The notes: generated from the sequence alone by a model not told the origin. A DNA stretch of 64,000 bases from Atlantibacter hermannii (GCA_900635495.1 LR134136.1:930001-994000), one strand, 5' to 3'. Positions 18,884-28,656 are shown, numbered from the stretch's first letter. Translations and numbers: made by a program.

Positions 18884-19465
18884 ATGTACCAGGATCTGAT
18901 TCGAAGCGAGCTGAACGAAGCCGCAGAAACGCTGGCTAACTTCCTCAAGGACGACGCGAATATTCACGCTATCCAGCGTGCGGCCGTACTGCTGGCTGAC
19001 AGCTTCAAAGCGGGCGGCAAAGTGCTCTCCTGCGGCAACGGTGGTTCTCACTGCGATGCCATGCATTTCGCTGAAGAGTTGACGGGTCGCTACCGTGAAA
19101 ACCGCCCCGGCTATCCGGCGATTGCGATTTCCGACGTGAGCCACATCTCCTGCGTGGGTAACGACTTCGGTTACGACTCCATTTTCTCCCGCTATGTGGA
19201 AGCGGTAGGCCGTGACGGCGATGTACTGCTGGGCATTTCCACCTCCGGCAATTCCGCTAACGTCATCAAAGCGATCGAAGCCGCTCGCGCAAAAGGGATG
19301 AAAGTCATTACCCTGACCGGCAAAGACGGCGGCAAAATGGCAGGCAGCGCAGACGTTGAAATCCGCGTGCCGCACTTCGGTTATGCCGACCGTATTCAGG
19401 AGATCCACATCAAAGTGATCCATATCCTGATTCAGCTGATCGAAAAAGAGATGGTGAAAGCCTGA
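18884..19465 (+). CDS. gmhA: sedoheptulose 7-phosphate isomerase
   Basis: A 193-residue SIS-domain enzyme converting sedoheptulose 7-phosphate to D-glycero-D-manno-heptose 7-phosphate, the first step of LPS inner-core heptose synthesis. Motifs: SCGNGGSHCDAMHFAEEL and GISTSGNSANVIKAI. The start at 18884 (MYQDLIRSE) follows AAGGAAATCCTC and gives the E. coli length plus one residue. It is followed by a short terminator hairpin. Confidence 0.97.
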   Translation: MYQDLIRSELNEAAETLANFLKDDANIHAIQRAAVLLADSFKAGGKVLSCGNGGSHCDAMHFAEELTGRYRENRPGYPAIAISDVSHISCVGNDFGYDSIFSRYVEAVGRDGDVLLGISTSGNSANVIKAIEAARAKGMKVITLTGKDGGKMAGSADVEIRVPHFGYADRIQEIHIKVIHILIQLIEKEMVKA

Positions 19466-19474
19466 TAGCATGAC

Positions 19475-19495
19475 AGGGGCGTAAGCCCCTTTTTT
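19475..19495 (+). terminator. gmhA terminator
   Basis: AGGGGC / GCCCCT stem with GTAA tetraloop and T6 tail, directly after gmhA and just before the yafJ ribosome-binding site. Confidence 0.8.
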
Positions 19496-19510
19496 AACGG
19501 GAGGTGGGTG

Positions 19511-20278
19511 ATGTGCGAATTGCTCGGGATGAGCGCCAATGTGCCAACCGATATCTGCTTTAGTTTTAGCGGCCTTGTTCAACGCGGCGGCGGTACCGGC
19601 CCGCATAAAGATGGCTGGGGTATCACCTTCTATGAGGGTAAAGGCTGTCGTACCTTTAAAGATCCGCAACCCAGCTTTAACTCGCCCATAGCCCGTCTGG
19701 TTCAGGAGTATCCCATTAAATCCTGCTCGGTGGTGGCGCATATCCGCCAGGCCAACCGGGGAAAAGTGGCGCTGGAAAACACCCATCCGTTTACCCGTGA
19801 GCTGTGGGGCCGCAACTGGACCTATGCGCATAACGGGCAATTGAAAGGCTATCACGGGCTCGAAACCGGTAACTTTCGTCCGGTAGGCGAAACCGACAGC
19901 GAAAAAGCCTTTTGCTGGCTGCTGCATAAACTCGCGACGCGCTATCCGCGTACGCCGGGCAATATGGAAGCGGTATTTCGTTATATCGCCACGCTGGCGG
20001 GTGAGCTGCGTGAGAAGGGTGTGTTTAATATGCTGTTATCTGACGGGCGCTACGTTATGGCGTTTTGTTCGACGAACTTATCCTGGATCACCCGGCGAGC
20101 GCCGTTCGGTGTAGCGAAACTGCTGGATCAGGATGTGGAAATCGACTTTCAGCGCGAGACCACACCTAATGATGTGGTCACGGTGATTGCCACTCAGCCG
20201 CTGACGGGCAATGAAACCTGGCAGAAAATCCTGCCAGGCGAGTGGGCATTATTTTGTCTCGGGGAGCGCGTAGTTTGA
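19511..20278 (+). CDS. yafJ: class II glutamine amidotransferase-like YafJ
   Basis: 255 residues. The ATG at 19511 is preferred over the GTG one codon earlier, because it puts the catalytic Cys at position 2 (MCELLGM), freed by Met removal, as required for an Ntn amidotransferase. Other motifs: HKDGWGI, HIRQANRG, THPF and YAHNGQLKG. It has no synthase domain, and its acceptor substrate is unknown. Its last 30 nt overlap the convergent yafK. Confidence 0.92.
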   Translation: MCELLGMSANVPTDICFSFSGLVQRGGGTGPHKDGWGITFYEGKGCRTFKDPQPSFNSPIARLVQEYPIKSCSVVAHIRQANRGKVALENTHPFTRELWGRNWTYAHNGQLKGYHGLETGNFRPVGETDSEKAFCWLLHKLATRYPRTPGNMEAVFRYIATLAGELREKGVFNMLLSDGRYVMAFCSTNLSWITRRAPFGVAKLLDQDVEIDFQRETTPNDVVTVIATQPLTGNETWQKILPGEWALFCLGERVV

Positions 20279-20986
20279 GGCGAGCTGCGGCTGAACCGGC
20301 TTGCTGGTCATCGGCTTGCTCACTACATAGCGGCCATCCACCACTGAAACGACTGGCGGCTGGTGGGTGGCAGCGAAATAGTCATAACCCGGTTTCAGCT
20401 GTTTCCAGAAATCGATGTGATACGAGTATTTATGGCGCTGCATATTCGCGTCGGTCATGCGGAACGGATAGATGCTGACCTGCACATTAGGCTGACCAAA
20501 CACCAGCGCGCCGGTAACGAACTGGAAAATCTCGTCAATGCCCTGGTCGGTCATGGCATAGCAGCCCACCGATACACAGGCACCGTGAATCATCAGGTAT
20601 TTACCTTCATAGCCATGAGCACGGTCATAGGCATTCGGGAAACCGATATTAATCGCTTTATAAAAGCGGCTGTCCGGCTTTAACTGGCTGCGCTGTACCG
20701 AATAAAACCCTTCGGGGCTTTTAAAATCGCCCTGGCGCTGTTTCGGGCCAAGCCCGCCGGAGTAGCTACAGATGCGGTATGAGTCTAACAGCTGATACTG
20801 CTCGCCCATCTTCACATACAGATCGAGTGTGCGTTCTTCCTTGAAGATCTGAATATAAACCGGCGAGCCCATCAACTGCTGCCTTAATTCTTTTTTGATG
20901 GGAGTGGCGCTGTCATTGCTGATTAGGCTGGCAAACGCCAGGCATGGCATCAGAAGCATCGCAATAATGACTGCGATTTTACGCAT
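20249..20986 (-). CDS. yafK: L,D-transpeptidase-fold Lpp-peptidoglycan hydrolase YafK/DpaA
   Basis: 245 residues. Signal peptide MRKIAVIIAMLLMPCLAFA, then a YkuD-type domain with catalytic motif HGACVSVGCYAMTD near residue 135. The E. coli homologue (DpaA/LdtF) acts in the periplasm and is reported to detach Braun lipoprotein from peptidoglycan. The start at 20986 gives a proper signal peptide; the upstream in-frame Met adds a non-signal extension. Confidence 0.93.
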   Translation of the reverse strand: MRKIAVIIAMLLMPCLAFASLISNDSATPIKKELRQQLMGSPVYIQIFKEERTLDLYVKMGEQYQLLDSYRICSYSGGLGPKQRQGDFKSPEGFYSVQRSQLKPDSRFYKAINIGFPNAYDRAHGYEGKYLMIHGACVSVGCYAMTDQGIDEIFQFVTGALVFGQPNVQVSIYPFRMTDANMQRHKYSYHIDFWKQLKPGYDYFAATHQPPVVSVVDGRYVVSKPMTSKPVQPQLASNYALPETK

Positions 20987-21449
20987 ACTGCATATTTCCT
21001 TGATAAACCGATAACAAATGCCGGAACGGCACAACAAAAAGAAACCCTAAATCGGACGATTCTGGATTGAGTGCGCTCACATTAGCACCGCTATTATTTT
21101 TCGCAAGCGCGTCGAATGGAGTTTACAATTTAGTTTTCCTGAAACGATCCCTCGAACCGCTTTCCCTTCATTAAAACTTTGCGCACTTCCTCGCAGTTAT
21201 GATTCCTTTTCATCTATTTTTGGCGCTAATTAAACGATTGATGATACCATTCACGCCGTAAGATGACCTGCACAGAAGAAAGGAAATTCTCCTGACGATC
21301 GCTACCCGAACTCTGCACTAACGGGCTTCTCTGTCGTTAGCGCAGTCGTGAATGTCCCATCCTTCTTTTCTTCCACTAATGCAGCGATGTTCAACTCTGG
21401 TTTCGGCATACTCTGCCGGGATTTACGTTAACTATTCCGTGCTAACTAT
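20987..21449. other. 463-nt yafK-nqrA intergenic region
   Basis: It should contain the yafK promoter (minus strand) and the nqr operon promoter (plus strand). A hairpin at 21313-21345 pairs CTGC-CTAACG with CGTTAG-GCAG around an 11-nt loop, about 105 nt before nqrA. I see no gene. Confidence 0.5.
21313..21345 (+). promoter_or_regulatory. leader hairpin upstream of nqrA
   Basis: A 10-bp stem with one A/C mismatch lies in the presumed 5' leader of the nqr operon and has no T tail. It could be a transcript-stabilising or regulatory structure. Function is unproven. Confidence 0.35.
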
Positions 21450-22793
21450 ATGATTAAAATTAAAAAAGGGCTGAATCTTCCCATCGCGGGCCTGCCGGAG
21501 CAGCAGGTATCTGATGGCCCCGTGATTGAGCACGTCGCCTTGCATGGCGAGGAGTACATAGGCATGCGCCCCTCAATGCTGGTCAAAGAAGGCGATCGGG
21601 TCATAAAAGGGCAGGCGTTGTTCGAAGATAAAAAGACGCCAGGCGTGCTGTTTACCGCACCGGCCAGTGGCGAAATCGTGGCGATCCATCGTGGTGAACG
21701 ACGCGTGTTGCAGTCGATCATTATCCGTGTCGAAGGTGATGAACAACGTACCTTCCCGCGCCATGAGCGTGCGTCCCTCGCTTCGTTACCACGCCAAACG
21801 GTGGAACAGCAACTGTTGGAATCCGGGCTGTGGACAGCATTCCGTACGCGGCCCTTCAGTAAAACGCCGGCACCGGGCAGCGTGCCCGCAGCGATTTTCG
21901 TTACGGCGATGGATACGAATCCGCTCTGCGCGGATCCTGAACCTATTATTCTGAGCCATCGCAGTATGTTTGATGCCGGGCTCAGCGTGCTGACGCGCTT
22001 AACGCCGGGTAACGTGCACGTTTGCCAGGCCAGCGGCGGCAAATTAGGCGGCCACGCCAGCGGGCAGGTCACTTTCAACGAATTTTCCGGCCCGCATCCG
22101 GCGGGGTTGCCTGGTACGCACATCCATTTCCTGGAGCCGGTCAGCCTGAATAAACACGTGTGGCACCTGAATTACCAGGATGTTATCGCTATCGGCGCCC
22201 TGTTTATTGACGGCGTACTGTGGACCGATCGCATTGTCGCTCTCGGCGGCCCGCAGGTGAAAAATCCACGTCTGCTTCGCACCCGGCTTGGCGCCTCGCT
22301 GGAGGAGCTAACGGCGGGTGAATTACTCGCAGGTGAAAACCGGATAATTTCCGGCTCCGTGCTCAATGGCACCCATGTGCGTGGCGCGCGCGCCTTTCTG
22401 GGACGTTTCCACCTTCAGGTGAGCGTATTGCCTGAAGGGGGCGAAAAAGAGCTGTTCGGCTGGGTGATGCCCGGTAAAGAGAAATACTCGATTACCCGTA
22501 CCACGCTGGGCCATTTCTTCAAAAAGAAACTGTTCAACTTCTCGACGGATACCAACGGTGGTGAACGCGCCATGGTGCCGATTGGCAATTACGAGCGCGT
22601 CATGCCGTTAGATATCTTACCCACGCTGTTGCTGCGCGATTTACTGGCGGGAGATACCGACAGTGCCCAGGCGCTGGGTTGCCTTGAACTGGATGAAGAA
22701 GATTTAGCGCTCTGTACCTATGTTTGCCCCGGAAAATATGAATATGGTCCGGTGTTGCGCGACGTGTTAACCCGTATTGAGCAGGAAGGATAA
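21450..22793 (+). CDS. nqrA: Na+-translocating NADH:quinone reductase subunit A
   Basis: 447 residues, the peripheral cytoplasmic-face subunit of the six-subunit Na+-NQR respiratory complex. It opens MIKIKKGLNLPIAGLPEQ, typical of NqrA, with RnfC-like barrel sandwich segments and the terminal CTYVCPGKYEYG motif. It is the first gene of nqrABCDEF-M. No clear Shine-Dalgarno precedes the ATG (the upstream bases are GTGCTAACTAT). nqrB starts 3 nt after the stop. Confidence 0.96.
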   Translation: MIKIKKGLNLPIAGLPEQQVSDGPVIEHVALHGEEYIGMRPSMLVKEGDRVIKGQALFEDKKTPGVLFTAPASGEIVAIHRGERRVLQSIIIRVEGDEQRTFPRHERASLASLPRQTVEQQLLESGLWTAFRTRPFSKTPAPGSVPAAIFVTAMDTNPLCADPEPIILSHRSMFDAGLSVLTRLTPGNVHVCQASGGKLGGHASGQVTFNEFSGPHPAGLPGTHIHFLEPVSLNKHVWHLNYQDVIAIGALFIDGVLWTDRIVALGGPQVKNPRLLRTRLGASLEELTAGELLAGENRIISGSVLNGTHVRGARAFLGRFHLQVSVLPEGGEKELFGWVMPGKEKYSITRTTLGHFFKKKLFNFSTDTNGGERAMVPIGNYERVMPLDILPTLLLRDLLAGDTDSAQALGCLELDEEDLALCTYVCPGKYEYGPVLRDVLTRIEQEG

Positions 22794-22796
22794 GCA

Positions 22797-24035
22797 ATGG
22801 GTTTGAAGCACTTTTTTGAAAAGCTGGAGCCGCATTTTACTGAAGGCGGCAAGCTGGCGAAGTATTACCCCTTGTATGAAGCGACCGTGACCATCTTCTA
22901 CACGCCAGGCCTGGTGACCCGTGGTGCCTCGCATGTGCGCGACGCCATCGACCTGAAGCGTATGATGATCCTGGTCTGGTTCTCGGTATTTCCGGCCATG
23001 TTCTGGGGGATGTATAACGTCGGGCTGCATACCATTCCGGCACTGAATAAGCTCTACGAGCCCGCGCAACTGGCACAGGTCATCGCCAATAACTGGCATT
23101 ACCAGACAGCGCAATGGCTGGGCGTCAGTTTCGCCCCGGATGCGGGCTGGATCAGTATGATGGGCCTGGGCGCGGTGTATTTCCTGCCCATCTACCTGAC
23201 GGTATTTGTGGTAGGCGGTTTTTGGGAAGTGCTGTTTGCCGTCGTGCGCAAACACGAAATCAACGAAGGCTTCTTTGTCACGTCGATCCTGTTCGCGCTG
23301 ATCGTTCCGCCGACGCTGCCGCTCTGGCAGGCTGCGCTCGGGATCACCTTCGGTGTGGTCATGGCTAAAGAGCTGTTCGGCGGCACCGGGCGTAACTTCT
23401 TAAACCCGGCGCTGGCAGGACGCGCCTTTTTGTTCTTCGCTTATCCGGCGCAAATTTCCGGCGATTTGGTGTGGACTGCGGCGGACGGCTTTTCCGGCGC
23501 GACACCGCTCTCACAGTGGGCATCTGGCGGCGGCGAGTCGCTGGTGGATGTGACCACCGGTCTGCCGGTCAGCTGGATGGACGCCTTCCTGGGCTATATC
23601 CCCGGATCGATTGGCGAGGTTTCCACGCTGATGATCCTGATTGGCGGTGCCATTATTTTATTTGGCCGGGTCGCTTCCTGGCGGATCGTCTCGGGCGTGA
23701 TGCTCGGCATGATCGTCACGGCAACGCTGTTTAACCTGATTGGTTCCGACACCAATCCGCTGTTCTCTATGCCCTGGTACTGGCACCTGGTGCTCGGCGG
23801 TTTTGCCTTCGGGATGATGTTTATGGCTACCGACCCGGTTTCCGCCTCCTTTACCGAAAAAGGTAAATGGTGCTACGGCGCGTTGATTGGCTCGATGTGC
23901 GTACTGATACGCGTGGCTAACCCGGCCTATCCGGAAGGGATGATGCTGGCGATCCTGTTCGCCAACCTGTTCGCGCCGTTGTTCGACTATCTGGTGGTGA
24001 AGGCCAATATCAAGCGGAGGGCGTCCCGTGGCTGA
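22797..24035 (+). CDS. nqrB: Na+-NQR subunit B
   Basis: A 412-residue integral membrane subunit with about ten transmembrane helices and the main sodium channel. The covalent-FMN motif SGAT (DGFSGATPLSQW) lies near residue 236, where family members carry FMN phosphoester-linked to Thr; riboflavin is bound elsewhere. The last 8 nt overlap the GTG start of nqrC. Confidence 0.96.
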   Translation: MGLKHFFEKLEPHFTEGGKLAKYYPLYEATVTIFYTPGLVTRGASHVRDAIDLKRMMILVWFSVFPAMFWGMYNVGLHTIPALNKLYEPAQLAQVIANNWHYQTAQWLGVSFAPDAGWISMMGLGAVYFLPIYLTVFVVGGFWEVLFAVVRKHEINEGFFVTSILFALIVPPTLPLWQAALGITFGVVMAKELFGGTGRNFLNPALAGRAFLFFAYPAQISGDLVWTAADGFSGATPLSQWASGGGESLVDVTTGLPVSWMDAFLGYIPGSIGEVSTLMILIGGAIILFGRVASWRIVSGVMLGMIVTATLFNLIGSDTNPLFSMPWYWHLVLGGFAFGMMFMATDPVSASFTEKGKWCYGALIGSMCVLIRVANPAYPEGMMLAILFANLFAPLFDYLVVKANIKRRASRG

Positions 24036-24821
24036 AGTTAAAAGTTTCGACACGCCGGGCAGAACCCTGCTGGCGGTCCTGGTGCTGTGCCTGGTGTGTT
24101 CCGTGATTGTGGCAGGTTCCGCCGTTGGCCTGAAATCGCGCCAGCAGGAGCAGAAACTGCTCGATAAGCAGCGCAACATTTTGCAGGTAGCCGGATTGAT
24201 GACCCCGCAGATGAAAGATGATGAGGTAAAAGCCATCTTCGATACGCGGATCACCGCGCGGCTGGTGGACCTGAAAACCGGGGAGTTCATCAATAAAGAC
24301 CCGGCGCAATTTAATCAGGCGCTGGCCTTAAAAGATCCCAACCTCAGCATCAGCCTTCCGACCGATCGCGATCCAGCAGGCATTAAGCGTCGCAGTAATA
24401 TTGCCGAAATCTATCTGGTGCGTGATGAGCAGCAGCGCACCCAGGAGCTGGTTCTGCCGGTCTACGGCAATGGCCTCTGGTCGGTGATGTATGCCTTCGT
24501 GGCGCTGGATACCGATGGCCGCACGGTCAAAGGCATTACCTATTATGATCAGGGCGAAACCCCGGCCTGGGCGGCGAAATTGAAAACCCAAACTGGCAAC
24601 AGCAGTGGGTGGGCAAAAAGCTGCTGGATGAGAACGGCAAGCCGGCGTTAAAAATCGTCAAAGGCGGTGCCCGGCCCGGCGATGAGTATGGCGTGGACGG
24701 TCTCTCTGGCGCGACACTGACCTCTAACGGCGTGCAGCACAGTTTTGATTTTTGGATGGGCGAACTCGGTTTTGGCCCGTTCTTAAAACGCCTTCGTGAA
24801 GGAGCGCTTAACAATGGCTGA
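24028..24821 (+). CDS. nqrC: Na+-NQR subunit C (one-base frameshift)
   Basis: Restored length is 264 residues. One N-terminal transmembrane helix and a periplasmic FMN-binding domain are followed by the covalent FMN motif SGATLTS in the 3' segment. It starts at GTG 24028 with CGGAGG upstream. The frame is lost at 24564-24565, where CCCCGGG of the expected GETPGLGG codons reads CCCCGG. Adding one G rejoins both halves and gives 265 codons, so an assembly error is more likely than a real mutation in a respiratory complex. Confidence 0.9.
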
Positions 24822-25451
24822 AATCAGCAACATGAAAGAGATTAAGCGGGTGCTTGTCGGCCCGCTGGTGGATAACAACCCGATTTCATTGCAGGTGCTG
24901 GGGGTGTGCTCGGCTCTGGCGGTAACAACAAAACTGGAAACCGCCTTCGTTATGACCCTGGCGGTGACGCTGGTCACCGCCTTTTCCAGCATGTTTATCT
25001 CAATGATCCGCAACTACATCCCCAACAGCGTGCGCATCATCGTCCAGATGGCGATTATCGCGTCGCTGGTGATTGTGGTGGATCAGGTGTTGCGCGCTTT
25101 CGCTTACGAGATCTCAAAACAGCTGTCAGTTTTCGTGGGGCTCATCATCACTAACTGTATCGTAATGGGCCGCGCCGAAGCCTATGCCATGAAATCGCGC
25201 CGCTGGCGAGTTTTATGGACGGTATCGGCAACGGGCTGGGCTATGGCGTCATCCTGCTCATCGTCGGGTTCCTGCGCGAACTGATCGGTAGCGGCAAACT
25301 GTTTGGCGTGACGGTGCTGGAAACGGTGCAAAACGGTGGGGACTATCTGCCGAATGGACTCTTCCTGCTGGCGCCCAGCGCGTTCTTTATTATCGGGCTG
25401 CTCATTTGGGGGCTGCGTACCCTGAAGCCGGAACAGCAGGAGAAGGAGTAA
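24814..25451 (+). CDS. nqrD: Na+-NQR subunit D (one-base frameshift)
   Basis: Restored length is 212 residues. Six-helix membrane subunit related to RnfE. The start at 24814 (MAEISNMKEIKRVL) overlaps the nqrC stop. The frame breaks at about 25196, where the expected AAA TCC GCG CCG lacks one C, separating GRAEAYAMKS from APLASFMDGIGNGLGYG. With NqrE it carries the intramembrane iron centre in this family; the conserved Cys in IITNCIVMGRAEA is present. Confidence 0.9.
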
Positions 25452-25454
25452 CCC

Positions 25455-26050
25455 ATGGCTCATTACATAAGCCTGTTCGTGCGCGCGGTTTTTGTGGAAA
25501 ACATGGCGCTGGCCTTCTTTCTGGGGATGTGTACCTTCCTGGCGGTCTCCAAAAAGGTTTCCACCGCGTTTGGTCTGGGGGTGGCGGTCACCGTGGTGCT
25601 GGGCATCTCGGTCCCCGTCAACAACCTGATTTTCAACCTGGTACTGCGTGACAGCGCACTTGTGGAAGGTATCGATCTCAGCTTCCTGAACTTCATCACC
25701 TTCATCGGCGTCATCGCCGCGCTGGTGCAGATTCTTGAGATGACCCTCGATAAATACTTCCCCACACTGTACAACGCGCTGGGGATTTTCCTGCCGTTGA
25801 TCGCGGTGAACTGCGCCATTTTCGGCGGCGTTTCGTTATGGTGCAGCGCGACTATAACTTCAGCGAATCTATCGTTTACGGCTTCGGTTCCGGCATTGGC
25901 TGGATGCTGGCGATTGTCGCGTTGGCGGGGATCCGTGAAAAGCTGAAATATGCCAATGTGCCAGCGGGCCTGCGCGGCCTGGGGATCACCTTTATTACCA
26001 CCGGGCTGATGGCGTTGGGCTTTATGTCCTTCTCCGGTGTGCAGCTTTAA
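25455..26050 (+). CDS. nqrE: Na+-NQR subunit E (one-base frameshift)
   Basis: Restored length is 198 residues, identical to known NqrE. Six transmembrane helices. Cys residues in GMCTFL and AVNCAIFGGVS coordinate the intramembrane Fe centre shared with NqrD. The frame is lost at 25836-25837, where TTT of GVSFMVQRDY reads TT. It lies 3 nt after nqrD and 9 nt before nqrF. Confidence 0.91.
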
Positions 26051-26059
26051 GGGACTGCT

Positions 26060-27286
26060 ATGACAGAAATACTTCTTGGCGTGGGGATGTTCACGCTGAT
26101 CGTTCTGATGCTTTCGGTGCTGATTTTGTTCGCTAAATCGTTGCTGGTGAATTCCAGCGATGTGGTGATCGAAATTAACGACGACGCTGACAAACAATTC
26201 CGCGCCCCGGCAGGCGATAAGCTGCTGAATACGTTATCAAACCATGGGATTTTTGTGTCTTCCGCCTGCGGCGGCGGCGGCTCCTGCGGGCAGTGCCGCG
26301 TCACGGTGAAATCGGGTGGCGGAGACATTCTGCCTACCGAGCGGACGCATATTACCAAACGCGAAGCCAAAGAGGGCTGTCGTCTGGCCTGTCAGGTAGC
26401 GGTACGGCAGGATATGAAAATCGTCCTGCCGGAAGAGATTTTCGGCATCAAAAAATGGCAGTGCGAAGTCATCTCGAATGACAATAAAGCGACATTTATT
26501 AAAGAGCTGAAACTGCGTATTCCCGATGGCGAAGACGTGCCGTTCCGGGCGGGAGGGTATATTCAGATAGAATGTCCGCCGCACTCGGTAAACTATGCCG
26601 ACTTTGACGTACCGCTGGAGTATCGCGGCGACTGGGAAAAATTCAATCTGTTCCGTTTTCAGTCGAACGTCAGCGAGCCCTGCGTACGCGCCTATTCCAT
26701 GGCGAACTACCCGGATGAGAAGGGTATCATCATGCTTAACGTGCGTATCGCCACGCCGCCGCCAGGCGTTCCGGATGCGCCGCCGGGCATTATGTCATCG
26801 TATATCTGGTCGCTTAAAGCGGGCGACAGCGTGACGATTTCCGGTCCGTTCGGGGAGTTCTTCGCCAAAGATACCGACGCCGAAATGGTGTTTATCGGTG
26901 GCGGGGCAGGGATGGCACCAATGCGCTCGCATATTTTCGATCAACTGGGGCGCCTGAAAACAAAGCGCAAAATCAGTTTCTGGTACGGCGCACGTTCGCT
27001 GCGAGAAATGTTCTATCAGGAAGAGTTTGAGCAGCTGGCGCGTGACAACCCGAACTTCACGTTCCATGTCGCGTTGTCCGATCCGCTGCCCGAGGATAAC
27101 TGGACCGGTTATACCGGCTTTATCCATAATGTCCTGTATGAAAACTACCTGCGCGACCATCCGGCCCCGGAAGACTGTGAATTTTACATGTGCGGGCCGC
27201 CAATGATGAACGCTGCGGTTATCGCCATGCTCAAGAATCTGGGTGTGGAAGATGAAAACATCCTGCTGGATGATTTCGGAGGTTAA
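26060..27286 (+). CDS. nqrF: Na+-NQR subunit F (NADH dehydrogenase, 2Fe-2S and FAD)
   Basis: A 408-residue electron-entry subunit. One N-terminal transmembrane helix (3-26). The [2Fe-2S] ferredoxin domain has Cys70, Cys76, Cys79 and Cys111. The FAD-binding domain has RAYSMANYPDE. The NADH-binding domain has GGGAGMAPMRSH and the terminal FYMCGPPMM motif. The stop overlaps the nqrM start (TAATG). Confidence 0.97.
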   Translation: MTEILLGVGMFTLIVLMLSVLILFAKSLLVNSSDVVIEINDDADKQFRAPAGDKLLNTLSNHGIFVSSACGGGGSCGQCRVTVKSGGGDILPTERTHITKREAKEGCRLACQVAVRQDMKIVLPEEIFGIKKWQCEVISNDNKATFIKELKLRIPDGEDVPFRAGGYIQIECPPHSVNYADFDVPLEYRGDWEKFNLFRFQSNVSEPCVRAYSMANYPDEKGIIMLNVRIATPPPGVPDAPPGIMSSYIWSLKAGDSVTISGPFGEFFAKDTDAEMVFIGGGAGMAPMRSHIFDQLGRLKTKRKISFWYGARSLREMFYQEEFEQLARDNPNFTFHVALSDPLPEDNWTGYTGFIHNVLYENYLRDHPAPEDCEFYMCGPPMMNAAVIAMLKNLGVEDENILLDDFGG

Positions 27287-27507
27287 TGATGCTGACCATC
27301 TTTATCGCCAGCTTCGCGATTTTTTTGCTGGTGATTTTTGGCATGTCTCTCGGCGTGCTGATGAAGCGCAAAGCCCTTCAGGGTAGCTGCGGGGGGATTT
27401 CCTCGCTGGGGATGGAAAAGGTGTGCGACTGTCCCGAGCCGTGCGACGCACGTAAAAAAGCGTCTCGCGCGCGAGGCCCGGCAGCAAAACCGCATTCTTT
27501 AATCTGA
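27286..27507 (+). CDS. nqrM: NqrM, Na+-NQR maturation factor
   Basis: A 73-residue small membrane protein with one N-terminal helix and four conserved Cys (35, 47, 49, 53; CDCPEPC). In Vibrio this factor delivers the iron between NqrD and NqrE. Translationally coupled to nqrF and ended by a terminator. The ApbE flavin transferase that completes maturation is not in this operon. Confidence 0.92.
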   Translation: MMLTIFIASFAIFLLVIFGMSLGVLMKRKALQGSCGGISSLGMEKVCDCPEPCDARKKASRARGPAAKPHSLI

Positions 27508-27536
27508 ATCGCCTCCTTCATGGAGGCGATGTTTTA
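27508..27536 (+). terminator. nqr operon terminator
   Basis: ATCGCCTCC / GGAGGCGAT stem with TTCAT loop and GTTTTAT tail, directly after nqrM. Confidence 0.82.
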
Positions 27537-27564
27537 TCGGCTCTTCTCAACTTCCCAAATCAGG

Positions 27565-27580
27565 CTGTATACTTATCCAG
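27565..27580 (+). promoter_or_regulatory. LexA (SOS) box of dinB
   Basis: CTGTATACTTATCCAG lies 20 nt before the dinB start. It matches the LexA CTGT-N8-ACAG consensus except for one terminal base and closely resembles the E. coli dinB operator. Confidence 0.85.
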
Positions 27581-27600
27581 TGTTATTCCTGAGGTGGGCT

Positions 27601-28656
27601 ATGCGCAAAATTATTCACGTCGATATGGACTGCTTTTTCGCAGCTGTAGAGATGCGCGACAACCCGGCGTTACGCGATATTCCCCTTGCCATCGGCGGCA
27701 GCCGGGAGCGGCGCGGGGTGATCAGCACGGCAAACTATCCGGCGCGCAAATTTGGCGTGCGCAGCGCCATGCCGACGGGAATGGCGCTCAAACTTTGCCC
27801 CCACCTGACACTTTTGCCTGGCCGCTTTGACGCATACAAAGAAGCGTCAAACCATATCCGGGAAATCTTCCTGCGCTATACGCCATTGATTGAACCGCTG
27901 TCGCTGGATGAAGCCTATCTTGATGTCACCCACAGTCCTCATTGCCACGGTTCGGCAACCTTAATGGCAAGGGAAATCCGTCAGACTATTTTCGACGAAC
28001 TCCAGCTCACCGCCTCGGCGGGCATCGCCCCGGTTAAGTTCATTGCTAAAATCGCCTCTGATCTTAATAAGCCCAATGGCCAGTGCGTGATTACTCCTGA
28101 AGAGATGCCGGCATTTTTAAAAACGCTGCCGCTGTCTAAAATTCCCGGCGTCGGGAAAGTCACGGCAGGTAAGCTTGAAAGCCTGGGGCTGGTGACCTGT
28201 GAAGATGTGCAAAAATGCGATCTGGCGTCACTGCTTAAACGTTTTGGTAAATTTGGGCGAGTGCTCTGGGAGCGCAGCCAGGGTATTGATGAGCGCGAGG
28301 TCAGCAATGACCGGCAGCGCAAATCCATTGGCGTGGAGCGGACGCTGGCGGAGGATATTCATGAGTGGTCCGAATGCGAGGCAATCATTGATCGCCTCTA
28401 TCCGGAGCTTGAGCGGCGGCTCGCCAGCGTCAAGCCTGATCTGCTCATTGCCCGTCAGGGGGTCAAGCTGAAATTTAATGATTTCCAGCTTACGACCCAG
28501 GAGCACGTCTGGCCCCGTCTGAATAAAGACGACTTGCTTGCTACGGCGCGTAAAACCTGGGATGAACGTCGCGGCGGGCGTGGTGTCCGGCTGGTGGGCC
28601 TGCATGTCACCTTACTCGATCCCCAACTGGAACGTCAGCTGGTGTTGGGGCTGTAA
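27601..28656 (+). CDS. dinB: DNA polymerase IV
   Basis: A 351-residue Y-family translesion polymerase. Catalytic residues are Asp8 (HVDMDCFFAAVE) and Asp103-Glu104 (SLDEAYLDV). HhH motif IPGVGKVTAGKL and a C-terminal little-finger domain ending in the beta-clamp-binding QLVLGL. The start at 27601 has GAGGTGG upstream and gives the exact E. coli length; an earlier in-frame Met lies before the SOS box and is rejected. Confidence 0.97.
   Translation: MRKIIHVDMDCFFAAVEMRDNPALRDIPLAIGGSRERRGVISTANYPARKFGVRSAMPTGMALKLCPHLTLLPGRFDAYKEASNHIREIFLRYTPLIEPLSLDEAYLDVTHSPHCHGSATLMAREIRQTIFDELQLTASAGIAPVKFIAKIASDLNKPNGQCVITPEEMPAFLKTLPLSKIPGVGKVTAGKLESLGLVTCEDVQKCDLASLLKRFGKFGRVLWERSQGIDEREVSNDRQRKSIGVERTLAEDIHEWSECEAIIDRLYPELERRLASVKPDLLIARQGVKLKFNDFQLTTQEHVWPRLNKDDLLATARKTWDERRGGRGVRLVGLHVTLLDPQLERQLVLGL

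Noticed and set aside
24028..26050. True pseudogenisation of nqrC, nqrD and nqrE
   Set aside because: Each has a single homopolymer-length change while all flanking codons are conserved; three independent recent mutations in one operon are less likely than read error.
21450..27507. Reading the cluster as a second Rnf/Rsx complex
   Set aside because: Subunits D and E resemble RnfE and RnfA, but gene order A-F plus M, NqrA in first place, the NqrF FAD/NADH domains and the NqrM four-Cys protein identify Na+-NQR.
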